Under the pieces are notes generated by a model that was not told the DNA's origin, did not search any database, and saw only the letters and a list, made by a program, of their open reading frames with translations. Shown here one piece after another: positions 1 to 5,821 of a stretch of 10,544 nt of DNA. The stretch's first letter is position 1; every line of letters starts with the position of its first letter. Position numbers and translations under genes: made by a program. The stretch is from Bifidobacteriaceae bacterium (GTDB taxonomy: Bacteria; Actinomycetota; Actinomycetes; Actinomycetales; WQXJ01), in NCBI GenBank assembly GCA_031258055.1, contig JAIRNM010000131.1, forward strand, positions 1 through 10,544, read 5' to 3'.

Positions 1-307
1 CCTCGATCACGGCCCCGCGCAGGGCGTCCAGCAGGTCGGCGCCGCCCTTCGCGCCGGACAGATCGGGCCTGAGCGAAGCGAGCGTGGTTTTCAGCGAGTC
101 TTCCGCTGGGTAGCCGACCGACGGCATCGTCGAAGCTGGGTCAAACACGACCAGCGACTTGAGGGCGTCCGAGACGTCGTCGGCGCCAAACGGAAGGGGG
201 ATGGACACCGGTCCGGCCGCCTCGCCGCGGCGCTCAAAGAAACCGACTCCGGAGGAAAACAACGCGACCCGGCGCAGCGGCAGGTTCAATTCGGGGCTCT
301 GTGACAT
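1..307 (-). CDS. Probable DUF4139-type protein, N-terminal part (runs off left edge)
   Basis: An open frame starts at ATG 307-305 on the minus strand and stays open for 102 codons to the window edge, so only the N-terminus is visible. The protein opens with L-R-R-V-A-L-F-S-S-G-V-G-F-F-E-R (residues 12-27). This is followed by a stretch like I-P-L-P-F...D-V-S-D-A-L-K-S-L-V-V-F-D, then P-S-V-G-Y-P, then S-L-R-P-D-L-S-G. From memory, this order (SSGVGFFE, LPF, DVxDxLKSLxV, VxYxSxD) resembles the N-terminus of DUF4139-domain proteins; the family name is an inference and function is unknown. There is no Shine-Dalgarno upstream. Instead TACAGT lies exactly six bases before the ATG, which suggests a leaderless mRNA. 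A strong hairpin separates it from the ABC genes upstream, so it probably has its own promoter. Coding potential is supported by regular codon usage over the full stretch. Confidence 0.6.
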   Translation of the reverse strand, partial: MSQSPELNLPLRRVALFSSGVGFFERRGEAAGPVSIPLPFGADDVSDALKSLVVFDPASTMPSVGYPAEDSLKTTLASLRPDLSGAKGGADLLDALRGAVIE

Positions 308-313
308 GGCACA

Positions 314-319
314 ACTGTA
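314..319 (-). promoter_or_regulatory. Candidate -10 box of a leaderless promoter (TACAGT)
   Basis: On the minus strand TACAGT is followed by six bases (TGTGCC) and then the ATG at 307. This fits the TANNNT -10 consensus, with transcription starting at or next to the start codon. No clear -35 and no ribosome-binding site are visible. The same geometry occurs before vapB and rarA in this window. Confidence 0.35.
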
Positions 320-469
320 CTCGTCGGGCTTCAGCCAAAGTGCCGTCCCGGCTGATAGCGCTCCAACGGTCGGTACCGTCTGGTTCCGGCGCGGTCATCC
401 GGCGCGAAGCCGCAGGGTCTAACAGGGCGCCAAGTCCGGACCGTTTTGACGCGGCGGGAGTGGGTTTCT

Positions 470-514
470 GGCCAGCGGAACGGTTGGTGCCTGGCACCGG
501 CCGTTCCGCTGGCC
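470..514 (-). terminator. Strong 45-nt hairpin after the ABC permease gene
   Basis: A perfect 14-bp inverted repeat (GGCCAGCGGAACGG at 470-483, its reverse complement at 501-514) encloses a second, 6-bp inverted repeat (GGTGCC at 486-491, GGCACC at 493-498) around a single T. The two tiers are separated by TT on one side and GG on the other. In plus-strand RNA these would form U-G wobbles and give one continuous 22-bp stem. In minus-strand RNA they leave a 2x2 internal loop. It lies six bases after the permease stop codon, so it most likely ends the ABC transcript. It has no clear U-tract, which is common for actinobacterial terminators. Confidence 0.7.
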
Positions 515-519
515 GGCGG

Positions 520-1359
520 CTAGGAGACGTCGCGGCGGAACTTGACTAGATAGCCGATCGCGGCCAATCCCAGAGCCCAGGCCAGCAACACCACAACCGC
601 CCAGCCGAAGGGCAACAGGCCGCTGTCGCCGCCGCTCATCACGGCGTAAAAGGTGTCTCCCTGGACGGCATCGCCCGCCGCGCCTGGGAGGTACTTGGGC
701 CAGGACCACTCCTCCTGGAGAATGTCGGGCAGTGTTCTAAGCAGCGGCTCGACGAACTGGGTGACCGCTAAGACCACCACGATCATGGCCACCTGGTTAG
801 TCAGCAATGTGCCCAAGGCTACGCCGACCACCGCCCAAAGGGTGAAGTCGAGCAGGGCGCGGGCGAAGAAGATCCAGGTGTCCGAATCAGAGAAACCGGG
901 ATCGGCCCCGACCAAGGACATCGCCAAGCCGCCCGGGCCGGCCGTCGCGGCGACGCAAACCAGGCCGGAGACCAGCCCTAACGCCACTGAGGCGATGAGT
1001 TTCGCGGCTAGTACCACCAGTCGGCGCGGTTCGCCCAAGAAGGTTTGAGTGATGGTCTTGTGGCGGTACTCCTGGGTGATCGAAAGCGCCCCCAGCAGCA
1101 AGGGAAACACATAAGCGAGCGAACCAGCCATCGAATAAACCATCAAGGCCACGTTGAGGCCTCCCGGTCCCAAGGCTCCCGTCTCCCCGTCCGCGTCCGC
1201 ACCAGGTCCCGCCCCGTCTGCTTCGCCCATAAAACCGCCGACGAGGGCACCAATGCCAGCTCCCATCAGCGCCAGATAGCCAGCCGCGCAGAGCAGCAGC
1301 ACCCACCACATCCGGGTCGAGAACAGTTTGCGGTATTCCGACTTGAGGGCGGCAATCAT
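520..1359 (-). CDS. ABC-2 type transporter permease
   Basis: A 279-residue integral membrane protein, the membrane half of an ABC exporter. It opens with a basic, juxtamembrane segment (E-Y-R-K-L-F-S-T-R-M-W-W, residues 8-19), typical of ABC-2 permeases. About six hydrophobic segments follow, near residues 18-40, 72-94, 115-138, 168-187, 190-208 and 250-272. A Gly/Asp/Ala-rich external loop lies at about 44-68. The motif T-Q-E-Y-R-H-K-T-I-T-Q-T (95-106) is the cytoplasmic coupling segment seen in BcrB/YhfP-like permeases. The ATG overlaps the TGA of the upstream ATPase gene (ATGA), so the two are translationally coupled and form one complex. The substrate cannot be read from the sequence; relatives export antimicrobial peptides, drugs or lipids. 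The gene ends just before a strong hairpin. Confidence 0.9.
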   Translation of the reverse strand: MIAALKSEYRKLFSTRMWWVLLLCAAGYLALMGAGIGALVGGFMGEADGAGPGADADGETGALGPGGLNVALMVYSMAGSLAYVFPLLLGALSITQEYRHKTITQTFLGEPRRLVVLAAKLIASVALGLVSGLVCVAATAGPGGLAMSLVGADPGFSDSDTWIFFARALLDFTLWAVVGVALGTLLTNQVAMIVVVLAVTQFVEPLLRTLPDILQEEWSWPKYLPGAAGDAVQGDTFYAVMSGGDSGLLPFGWAVVVLLAWALGLAAIGYLVKFRRDVS

Positions 1360-2246
1360 CTAAGCCCACCCCCTTCCGTCAACTGGAAGAAGACTTGTTC
1401 CAGGCCCGCCATTTGGCTGGCTAACTGGCTCAACTCCAACCCTGCGTTGAACGCCAAATGGCCTATCTCAGCCGCCGATGGGCCGGAGACCATCAAAGCG
1501 CCCTCCTGGGCTGGGCTAACCGGCCAGCCTTGAGCGGCGGCGAACCGCGCTAACGCCGTCGGATCGGCGGCGGCCACCAACGTCTGCGGGCGCGCCAACT
1601 GCCTGAGTTCAGCCAGTGAGGAGTGGTGGACCAGCCGTCCTTTGGCGATGATGACCACGTCATCGACCGTGTTCTGGACCTCCGCCAGCAGGTGCGATGA
1701 GATTAAAATAGTGCGCCCCTGCGAAGCCATTGTTCGCAAGAGCGTCCGCATCCTGGAGATGCCTTCCGGGTCAAGGCCGTTGGTTGGCTCGTCCAGCAAC
1801 AGCGTGCCGGGATTGCCGAGCAGCGCCATGGCCACGCCGAGCCGTCCGCGCATACCGAGCGAGAATTTGCCAACGCGCCGCTTCGCGTCGTTTTTCAGCC
1901 CGACCAGTTCCAAGACTTCCTGGCAACGCTTGTCTGATACACCTAACTCCGGGGCGAGTGCCCGCAGGTGATCGAGGGCCGTCCGGCCTGGGTGGAAGGA
2001 GGCCGCCTCAAGGGCGGCGCCGATCTGCTTGGCAGGCTGACGAATGGCCGTATAAGGCCGCCCGTCGAATGTGACTTTGCCCTGGGTCGGTTTGATCAAG
2101 GCCAGGGCCATTCGCAGGGTAGTGGTCTTGCCAGCGCCGTTCGGCCCCAAAAACCCGGTGACCCGCCCCGGCTGGACGGAAAAACTGAGATTATCGACCG
2201 CCGTCAGTTCCCCGAAACGTTTGGTCAGGTTAGTTACCTCAATCAC
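1356..2246 (-). CDS. ABC transporter ATP-binding protein (BcrA/CcmA-like)
   Basis: This 296-residue nucleotide-binding subunit powers the permease encoded directly downstream. Visible motifs in order are Walker A G-P-N-G-A-G-K-T (34-41), a Q-loop region reading E-A-A-S-F-H-P (80-86), which lacks the usual Gln as in many BcrA-type exporters, the signature S-L-G-M-R-G-R (129-135), Walker B T-L-L-L-D-E-P (148-154) with D-loop G-L-D-P (157-160), and the H-loop S-S-H (183-185). The last 80 residues form the C-terminal extension typical of this subfamily. The start is GTG at 2246-2244, preceded by GGTGGA, a weak ribosome-binding site. Its stop overlaps the permease start by four bases. The region upstream holds three tandem hairpin repeats that any transcript from the genes further upstream would have to cross, so the ABC pair may have its own promoter near 2277-2307. 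Confidence 0.93.
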   Translation of the reverse strand: MIEVTNLTKRFGELTAVDNLSFSVQPGRVTGFLGPNGAGKTTTLRMALALIKPTQGKVTFDGRPYTAIRQPAKQIGAALEAASFHPGRTALDHLRALAPELGVSDKRCQEVLELVGLKNDAKRRVGKFSLGMRGRLGVAMALLGNPGTLLLDEPTNGLDPEGISRMRTLLRTMASQGRTILISSHLLAEVQNTVDDVVIIAKGRLVHHSSLAELRQLARPQTLVAAADPTALARFAAAQGWPVSPAQEGALMVSGPSAAEIGHLAFNAGLELSQLASQMAGLEQVFFQLTEGGGLR

Positions 2247-2276
2247 CCTTCCACCCTACGCTGCCCAGTCGACAGC

Positions 2277-2331
2277 CCATTACTTCCCCGTGCCCAGGAC
2301 GGCTCAAGCTTTCCGCGTTGGCCTAGCCAAC
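2277..2331 (-). promoter_or_regulatory. Possible promoter and operator-like palindrome before the ABC genes
   Basis: On the minus strand TTGAGC (2307-2302) is followed after 19 bases by TAATGG (2282-2277), a weak -35/-10 pair about 30 bases before the GTG start. Just upstream lies a 15-bp palindrome, GTTGGC-cta-GCCAAC (2317-2331 on the plus strand), in the position of a regulator site. Spacing and matches are suboptimal, so this is only a candidate. Confidence 0.25.
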
Positions 2332-2364
2332 CGCCCCACTCGTCGCTCTGGGCGCCTGGCTGGG

Positions 2365-2768
2365 GTGTCCCTAACCGCGCATACTGGCGATTTTCGGCCA
2401 GTACGCGCACTTCCGGACACTTGCCGCCGGTGCCGTCGCCTACCCCCACGGCATCGTCCCAGGTCAGCGCGTTGGGGCCAATTTGGGGCACCTGGCTGTG
2501 GTGTCCCTAACCGCGCATACTGGCGATTCTCGGCCGGTACGCGCACTTGCGGACACCTGGCGCCAGTGGCGTCACCTACCCCCACGGCATCGTCCCAGGT
2601 CAGCGCGGTGCCACCGTTTTGCGCCACGAAGCTGGGGTGTCCCTAACCGCGCATACTGGCGATTTTCGGCCAGTACGCGCACTTGCGGACACCTGCCGCC
2701 AGTGCCGCCAACCGGACCCACGGCACCATCCCAGGCCGCGGTGGCGGGGTCTGCGGCAGCCGGTGTAA
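2365..2768. repeat. Three tandem 136-bp repeats, each with a 56-nt two-tier hairpin
   Basis: The units begin at 2365, 2501 and 2637, exactly 136 bp apart. Each opens with a 56-nt palindrome (2365-2420, 2501-2556, 2637-2692): outer arms GTGTCC/GGACAC (6 bp), a 6/6 internal loop, and a 12-bp inner stem (GCGCATACTGGC with GCCAGTACGCGC) around an 8-nt loop. Hairpins 1 and 3 differ at one base; hairpin 2 differs from 3 at two. The 80-bp linkers are less conserved but share about 33 identical bases (from CCTACCCCCACGG onward) between units 1 and 2; the third linker is degraded and runs to the stop codon of the gene at 2769. The inner stem has one A-C mismatch on the plus strand that becomes a G-U pair on the minus strand, the strand on which the flanking genes are transcribed. 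This region fills nearly all of the 522-bp gap; no coding gene is supported in it. I do not recognise the family. Confidence 0.9.
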
Positions 2769-3329
2769 CTAGGCCTGGCTGGCTGGTGGCGCTTCTTGGG
2801 GGAGGGGCGCCGCTTGCGCTGGGTAACCAGCCGACGGGTAGGCCTGTGGTGCGTAGCTCGGCTGGGGGTCAGGTGACTGCTGGTAGCCCGGCTGCTGGGG
2901 ATAAGGCTGCTGACCGTAACCCTGGGGAGGGTAAGGCGACTGCGGGTAAGGCTGCTGTGGATAGCCGGAGGGCGGGTAAGCCTGGGGCGGGTAGCCCTGC
3001 CCGTATGGCTGTTGTGGCCAAGCGGCTTGGGGTGGAAGCGCGGTTGGATAGGCGCCTGGCGCGCCCCATGGTGGCTGGACGTGCGCGGGACCGGCATGGG
3101 CGATGGCCCAGGAGACGCCGCCGCCGATTGCCGCGAAGACCAGCGCGAACACATACGGCAACGCCCCCTGGCCGGACGCGACTGCGGCACCGATCGCGGC
3201 GCCCACGATCTCAAGGCCCAACCAGAGGGCAATGGTGTAGCCGACGGCGCCGCCGCCGCTGCGCCCGCGGGCTTTAGCGGCTTTGGAGTTCGCTCTTGAC
3301 AACAAGATGATGGCGAGGATTTCAAGCAT
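2769..3329 (-). CDS. Small membrane protein with Tyr/Pro/Gln-rich tail
   Basis: This is a 186-residue protein of unknown function. A short hydrophobic N-terminus (L-E-I-L-A-I-I-L-L, 2-10) is followed by a basic segment (K-A-A-K-A-R-G-R, 16-23) and two membrane segments at about 29-50 and 56-77. The motif A-L-W-L-G-L-E-I-V-G-A-A-I-G (34-47) recalls a widespread family of short uncharacterised membrane proteins; this is from memory. Residues 85-186 are low-complexity repeats of the Y-P-Q-Q-P, Y-P-P-Q-G and P-Q-A-Y-P type, likely disordered. The start ATG at 3329-3327 is chosen over an ATG 66 bases upstream because it has GGAG (3341-3338) eight bases before it and removes a hydrophilic extension that hides the membrane segment. 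It lies 83 bases after the 680-residue membrane protein gene on the same strand, so co-transcription is likely. Confidence 0.75.
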   Translation of the reverse strand: MLEILAIILLSRANSKAAKARGRSGGGAVGYTIALWLGLEIVGAAIGAAVASGQGALPYVFALVFAAIGGGVSWAIAHAGPAHVQPPWGAPGAYPTALPPQAAWPQQPYGQGYPPQAYPPSGYPQQPYPQSPYPPQGYGQQPYPQQPGYQQSPDPQPSYAPQAYPSAGYPAQAAPLPQEAPPASQA

Positions 3330-3337
3330 GATCGCTT

Positions 3338-3341
3338 CTCC
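3338..3341 (-). promoter_or_regulatory. Ribosome-binding site GGAG deciding the start at 3329
   Basis: GGAG on the minus strand lies eight bases before ATG 3329-3327. The longer frame starting at 3395 has no comparable site, which supports the shorter 186-residue product. Confidence 0.65.
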
Positions 3342-3412
3342 TAATTTGGTATTGGTGCTTGGTTTTGGTTTCGTCGGGCCGCCCCGGTCATTCACGGACG
3401 CGGCAGGCAGAT

Positions 3413-5455
3413 CTAGTTGACGGGTACTTCGACCCGGTTCGTTTCGTCGTCATTGGGGTAGAAGATCACGGTGTCCGGCTCGGCGTCGGTCTCGAACTGG
3501 AATTCGGCGCCGTCCGCGTTGACGGCCACGTTCTCCCAACTCCATTCCTGGCCGTCGGCGATGAAGTCACACCCAATTGGCGCAACCAACGAGCCATCGC
3601 GGAACGGCAGTTTGTCGAAGCCGGAGCCCTCCGCCTTGATGACAGTGTTGCCCTCAGCACTAGTAGTGACCGTGAAACTGTCGATCTGGTAGGTGTTGCC
3701 GTGAGCCGAGAATATTCTCGGCAAACCCTGGAGGTGTTCAGATTCGCCCGCGTCAACGTCCTTAGTGTCCGCGTCATCGTCTGCCAGAGTGGTTTGACTG
3801 CTGGCGCTCGCAGCGCGCGTGGGCCGACCAGCCGAATTGTTACTGGACCCGTGGCTGTCGGTCAAGTAGGCGATCATTGCGAGCAGGAACACGAGGAATG
3901 GCAGTCCGGCGACCACTATGGCCGCAATCGGCAGGCCCTTCGAAGTTCGAGTAGTGGGGTCAAAGCAGGCAATGGTGGCGAACAACCCGACCACGGCGAT
4001 GGTTGCTGGCAGCAGCATCCCAACGAAAACGACCGCCTCTGGCGCCGCCTCGATTTGGAGGAACCCCCATGAGCCGAACATTAGCCCGGCCACACCCAGC
4101 GTTAGTGCGAACACTGAGAAAACCTTGAACAGGACGGGGACACGCTGGCGCACCAAAGGCGGGTCGGCCGGAACGGTCTTCCAGGCGTTGGCCACGACGG
4201 CACTGGTTATCACCGGGTTGACAAGCGAAAGGAGTGAGTAGAGCAGTGCGCTGGCCGCGGTGCGGCCCATCTCCTCGGCGCCCGGCCCACTCGCGCCGCC
4301 CAGACTTATAAGACGCGCCAAATGGTAGCTGACCTGGGTGAACACGGATAGGCCGGCTGAAAGCAGGATCAGCACATAGCCGATTCGGCGCGAGCGAGCC
4401 AGCAGGAGATAACCGACAACTCCACCGAAGCCGAAGAGAATGACGAAGAAGTCGGCGGCGCCCAAGTTCGCGGCAACTCCGCCCGACAGCGCCGCTGTCA
4501 CTATCACGCCGATGATCGATGCCACCAAACAGATGATGAACCAGGCTTTGGCGCCGCCACTAACCACCATCCGGCGGCTCTTGAACAGGCAGAGCATGGA
4601 CGCCAACTTGACCATCAGGCCCACACCGACAGCGAAGGGCAGGTCGCCCACTGCTTCAATCAAAAGAATCGTGCCGAATGAGCCCCGCAGCAAGGCGGCG
4701 CCGCCAATGGCGTTGACCGCCCAGCCGGTGCCCCCGGCTAACAGCGCCGCCATGGTGGTCTGCTTGCGTGTGTCTGGCGGCGTCAGCTTGGTGGCCGCCC
4801 AACCCGCCGCTACGGTCGCCGCTATGACCAGCAGTGATTGCACTAGCTGCCCTGGGAACTGGTGCTGGCGCAACATCTCCGACAGGTCCCAGTCGAGCCG
4901 ACCGGATTGGTAGCTGCTCAAGGCAAGGTAGCTGAGAGCCCAGGTCAGTAGGCCGGTCAGGCCGACGATGCCGCTCGCCCACTTCCAGAACCGGCCCGGC
5001 TTTTGGATCAGATAGGTGGCACAGCCTGTCAAAGCCAGCGCCATTGCCCAATTGAAGGAGGTGCCGAATTGCCAGCTCGAGATGGTCGCGAGCGAGCCCA
5101 AGCTAGCGGCGGCGATCCCGCCCGCCAGGACCAACGCTCGGATCGGGTTCTCAGGCAAAGGCGGAGCCTGCGGGTAAACGCGGGCTGGGCGCACCGGAGC
5201 GGGTGAGTACATCTGCGCTGGGACCGGATAGGCCGCAGGCGGCATCGGCGCTGGTCGCATCTGTGCGGGGGCTTGAGGTGGCGTTGGCATCTGTGTCGGA
5301 ACGGCTGGACCTGGCGGTGCTGGCATCTGAGGCGGCATCGGCGGGGACGCTTGAGGCGGAGCGGAAGGGGCCGGTGGCGGTGGCATCTGAGGCGGAGCCC
5401 CTGGAGATGGCGGTGGCGTGTTCTGGTCTGGAACCGGGGGAGTCTGCTCGTTCAC
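3413..5455 (-). CDS. Large polytopic membrane protein with proline-rich head and exported C-terminal domain
   Basis: A 680-residue protein that I do not recognise. Residues 1-102 are extremely Pro/Met/Gln/Ala-rich, with repeated P-P-Q-M-P units and no predicted fold. From 106 to about 530 there are about 12-13 hydrophobic segments (near 106-126, 133-151, 158-179, 204-222, 234-256, 268-290, 304-324, 334-353, 357-375, 400-423, 442-466, 473-497, 507-530). A Ser/Asp-rich linker (534-575) leads to a roughly 100-residue soluble tail of beta-strand-like composition (580-680). An odd number of segments would place the proline-rich head in the cytoplasm and the tail outside. The start is GTG 5455-5453 with AAGGAG (5468-5463) eight bases upstream. 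A candidate promoter lies at 5503-5532. It is followed at 83 bp by the Tyr/Pro/Gln-rich small membrane protein gene, so the two may act together at the envelope; that is inference from position and composition. Confidence 0.85.
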   Translation of the reverse strand: MNEQTPPVPDQNTPPPSPGAPPQMPPPPAPSAPPQASPPMPPQMPAPPGPAVPTQMPTPPQAPAQMRPAPMPPAAYPVPAQMYSPAPVRPARVYPQAPPLPENPIRALVLAGGIAAASLGSLATISSWQFGTSFNWAMALALTGCATYLIQKPGRFWKWASGIVGLTGLLTWALSYLALSSYQSGRLDWDLSEMLRQHQFPGQLVQSLLVIAATVAAGWAATKLTPPDTRKQTTMAALLAGGTGWAVNAIGGAALLRGSFGTILLIEAVGDLPFAVGVGLMVKLASMLCLFKSRRMVVSGGAKAWFIICLVASIIGVIVTAALSGGVAANLGAADFFVILFGFGGVVGYLLLARSRRIGYVLILLSAGLSVFTQVSYHLARLISLGGASGPGAEEMGRTAASALLYSLLSLVNPVITSAVVANAWKTVPADPPLVRQRVPVLFKVFSVFALTLGVAGLMFGSWGFLQIEAAPEAVVFVGMLLPATIAVVGLFATIACFDPTTRTSKGLPIAAIVVAGLPFLVFLLAMIAYLTDSHGSSNNSAGRPTRAASASSQTTLADDDADTKDVDAGESEHLQGLPRIFSAHGNTYQIDSFTVTTSAEGNTVIKAEGSGFDKLPFRDGSLVAPIGCDFIADGQEWSWENVAVNADGAEFQFETDAEPDTVIFYPNDDETNRVEVPVN

Positions 5456-5502
5456 GTTCTTGCTCCTTTGCTCTCGGACGGCCCGCGTCTTCGCCGCGCC
5501 GT

Positions 5503-5532
5503 GTTAGAAGACTATTGCGGACTCGGTGCCAA
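5503..5532 (-). promoter_or_regulatory. Candidate promoter of the 680-residue membrane protein gene
   Basis: On the minus strand TTGGCA (5532-5527, five of six matches to TTGACA) is followed after 18 bases by TCTAAC (5508-5503, four of six matches to TATAAT). The GTG start is about 48 bases downstream with a good ribosome-binding site between. Confidence 0.45.
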
Positions 5533-5535
5533 GAG

Positions 5536-5552
5536 GTCTGCTCCGAGCAGAC
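5536..5552. promoter_or_regulatory. 17-bp perfect palindrome next to the -35 box (operator-like)
   Basis: GTCTGCTC-C-GAGCAGAC is an 8-bp perfect inverted repeat with a one-base centre. It ends four bases upstream of the candidate -35 of the minus-strand membrane protein gene, a typical place for a dimeric regulator. On the plus strand it is followed by AATCTTTTCTT and would resemble an intrinsic terminator, but no plus-strand gene precedes it, so an operator is the better reading. Confidence 0.4.
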
Positions 5553-5625
5553 AATCTTTTCTTCGCCGCTGACCGGTCAATCTTGGTGTCCTCGGCCCGA
5601 ATCACCTCCGATCGGGCGCTCCGGT

Positions 5626-5670
5626 GCAAGGAAAACGTCGATCTGCCTGGCAGAAGTGCATATTCCTTGC
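5626..5670. repeat. 45-nt two-tier palindrome, copy 1
   Basis: Outer arms GCAAGGAA (5626-5633) and TTCCTTGC (5663-5670) are perfect inverted repeats. Inside, after eight unpaired bases on each side, is a 6-bp inverted repeat TCTGCC-t-GGCAGA (5642-5654). The element lies in a 49-bp block (5621-5669) repeated exactly 114 bp downstream. A short inverted repeat GCCCGA...TCGGGC precedes it. Confidence 0.85.
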
Positions 5671-5739
5671 GGTTTGTGGCCCCCGAGGGTCGAATCGGGG
5701 CCGGATCGAGGCGATTTCCCTTGATTTTGCGGCGCCGGT

Positions 5740-5784
5740 GCAAGGAAAACGTCGATCTGCCTGGCAGAAGTGCATATTCCTTGA
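5740..5784. repeat. 45-nt two-tier palindrome, copy 2
   Basis: Identical to copy 1 except for the last base (A for C), which unpairs the terminal position. The 49 bases 5735-5783 equal 5621-5669. It ends 37 bases before the rarA start. It is preceded by another inverted repeat, GGCCCC (5678-5683) and GGGGCC (5697-5702). Bases 5693-5739 resemble those upstream of copy 3. Confidence 0.85.
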
Positions 5785-5809
5785 CGCTCATACCCGCTGT
5801 GGTGGCGTC

Positions 5810-5815
5810 TAGGGT
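5810..5815 (+). promoter_or_regulatory. Possible -10 box (TAGGGT) six bases before rarA
   Basis: TAGGGT is followed by GGTGGG and then the GTG start at 5822, the same spacing as at the DUF4139-type gene and vapB. The GGTGG could instead act as a weak ribosome-binding site on a longer leader, so the leaderless reading is uncertain here. Confidence 0.25.
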
Positions 5816-5821
5816 GGTGGG

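Noticed and set aside
234..549. Open frames overlapping the left-edge gene and its upstream region
   Set aside because: They are shadows of the DUF4139-type frame, or cross the strong hairpin at 470-514, and show no family features.
2365..2692. CRISPR-like array (three repeats with 80-bp spacers)
   Set aside because: Repeats are too long (56 nt), the spacers are homologous to each other, there are only three units, and no cas gene is near.
2304..2768. Open frames on both strands through the tandem array with repeated peptides such as V-S-L-T-A-H-T-G-D
   Set aside because: The 136-bp period is not a multiple of three, so successive units are read in different frames, and the conserved part is a palindrome. 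The frames are by-products of the repeat.
2483..3325. Long frames antisense to, or in other frames of, the Tyr/Pro/Gln-rich protein gene
   Set aside because: Low-complexity, high-GC coding sequence leaves other frames open; the minus-strand frame at 3329-2769 has a ribosome site and membrane segments while these do not.
5536..5562. Intrinsic terminator on the plus strand (palindrome followed by a T-rich run)
   Set aside because: No plus-strand gene lies upstream for it to terminate; position beside a minus-strand -35 fits an operator better.
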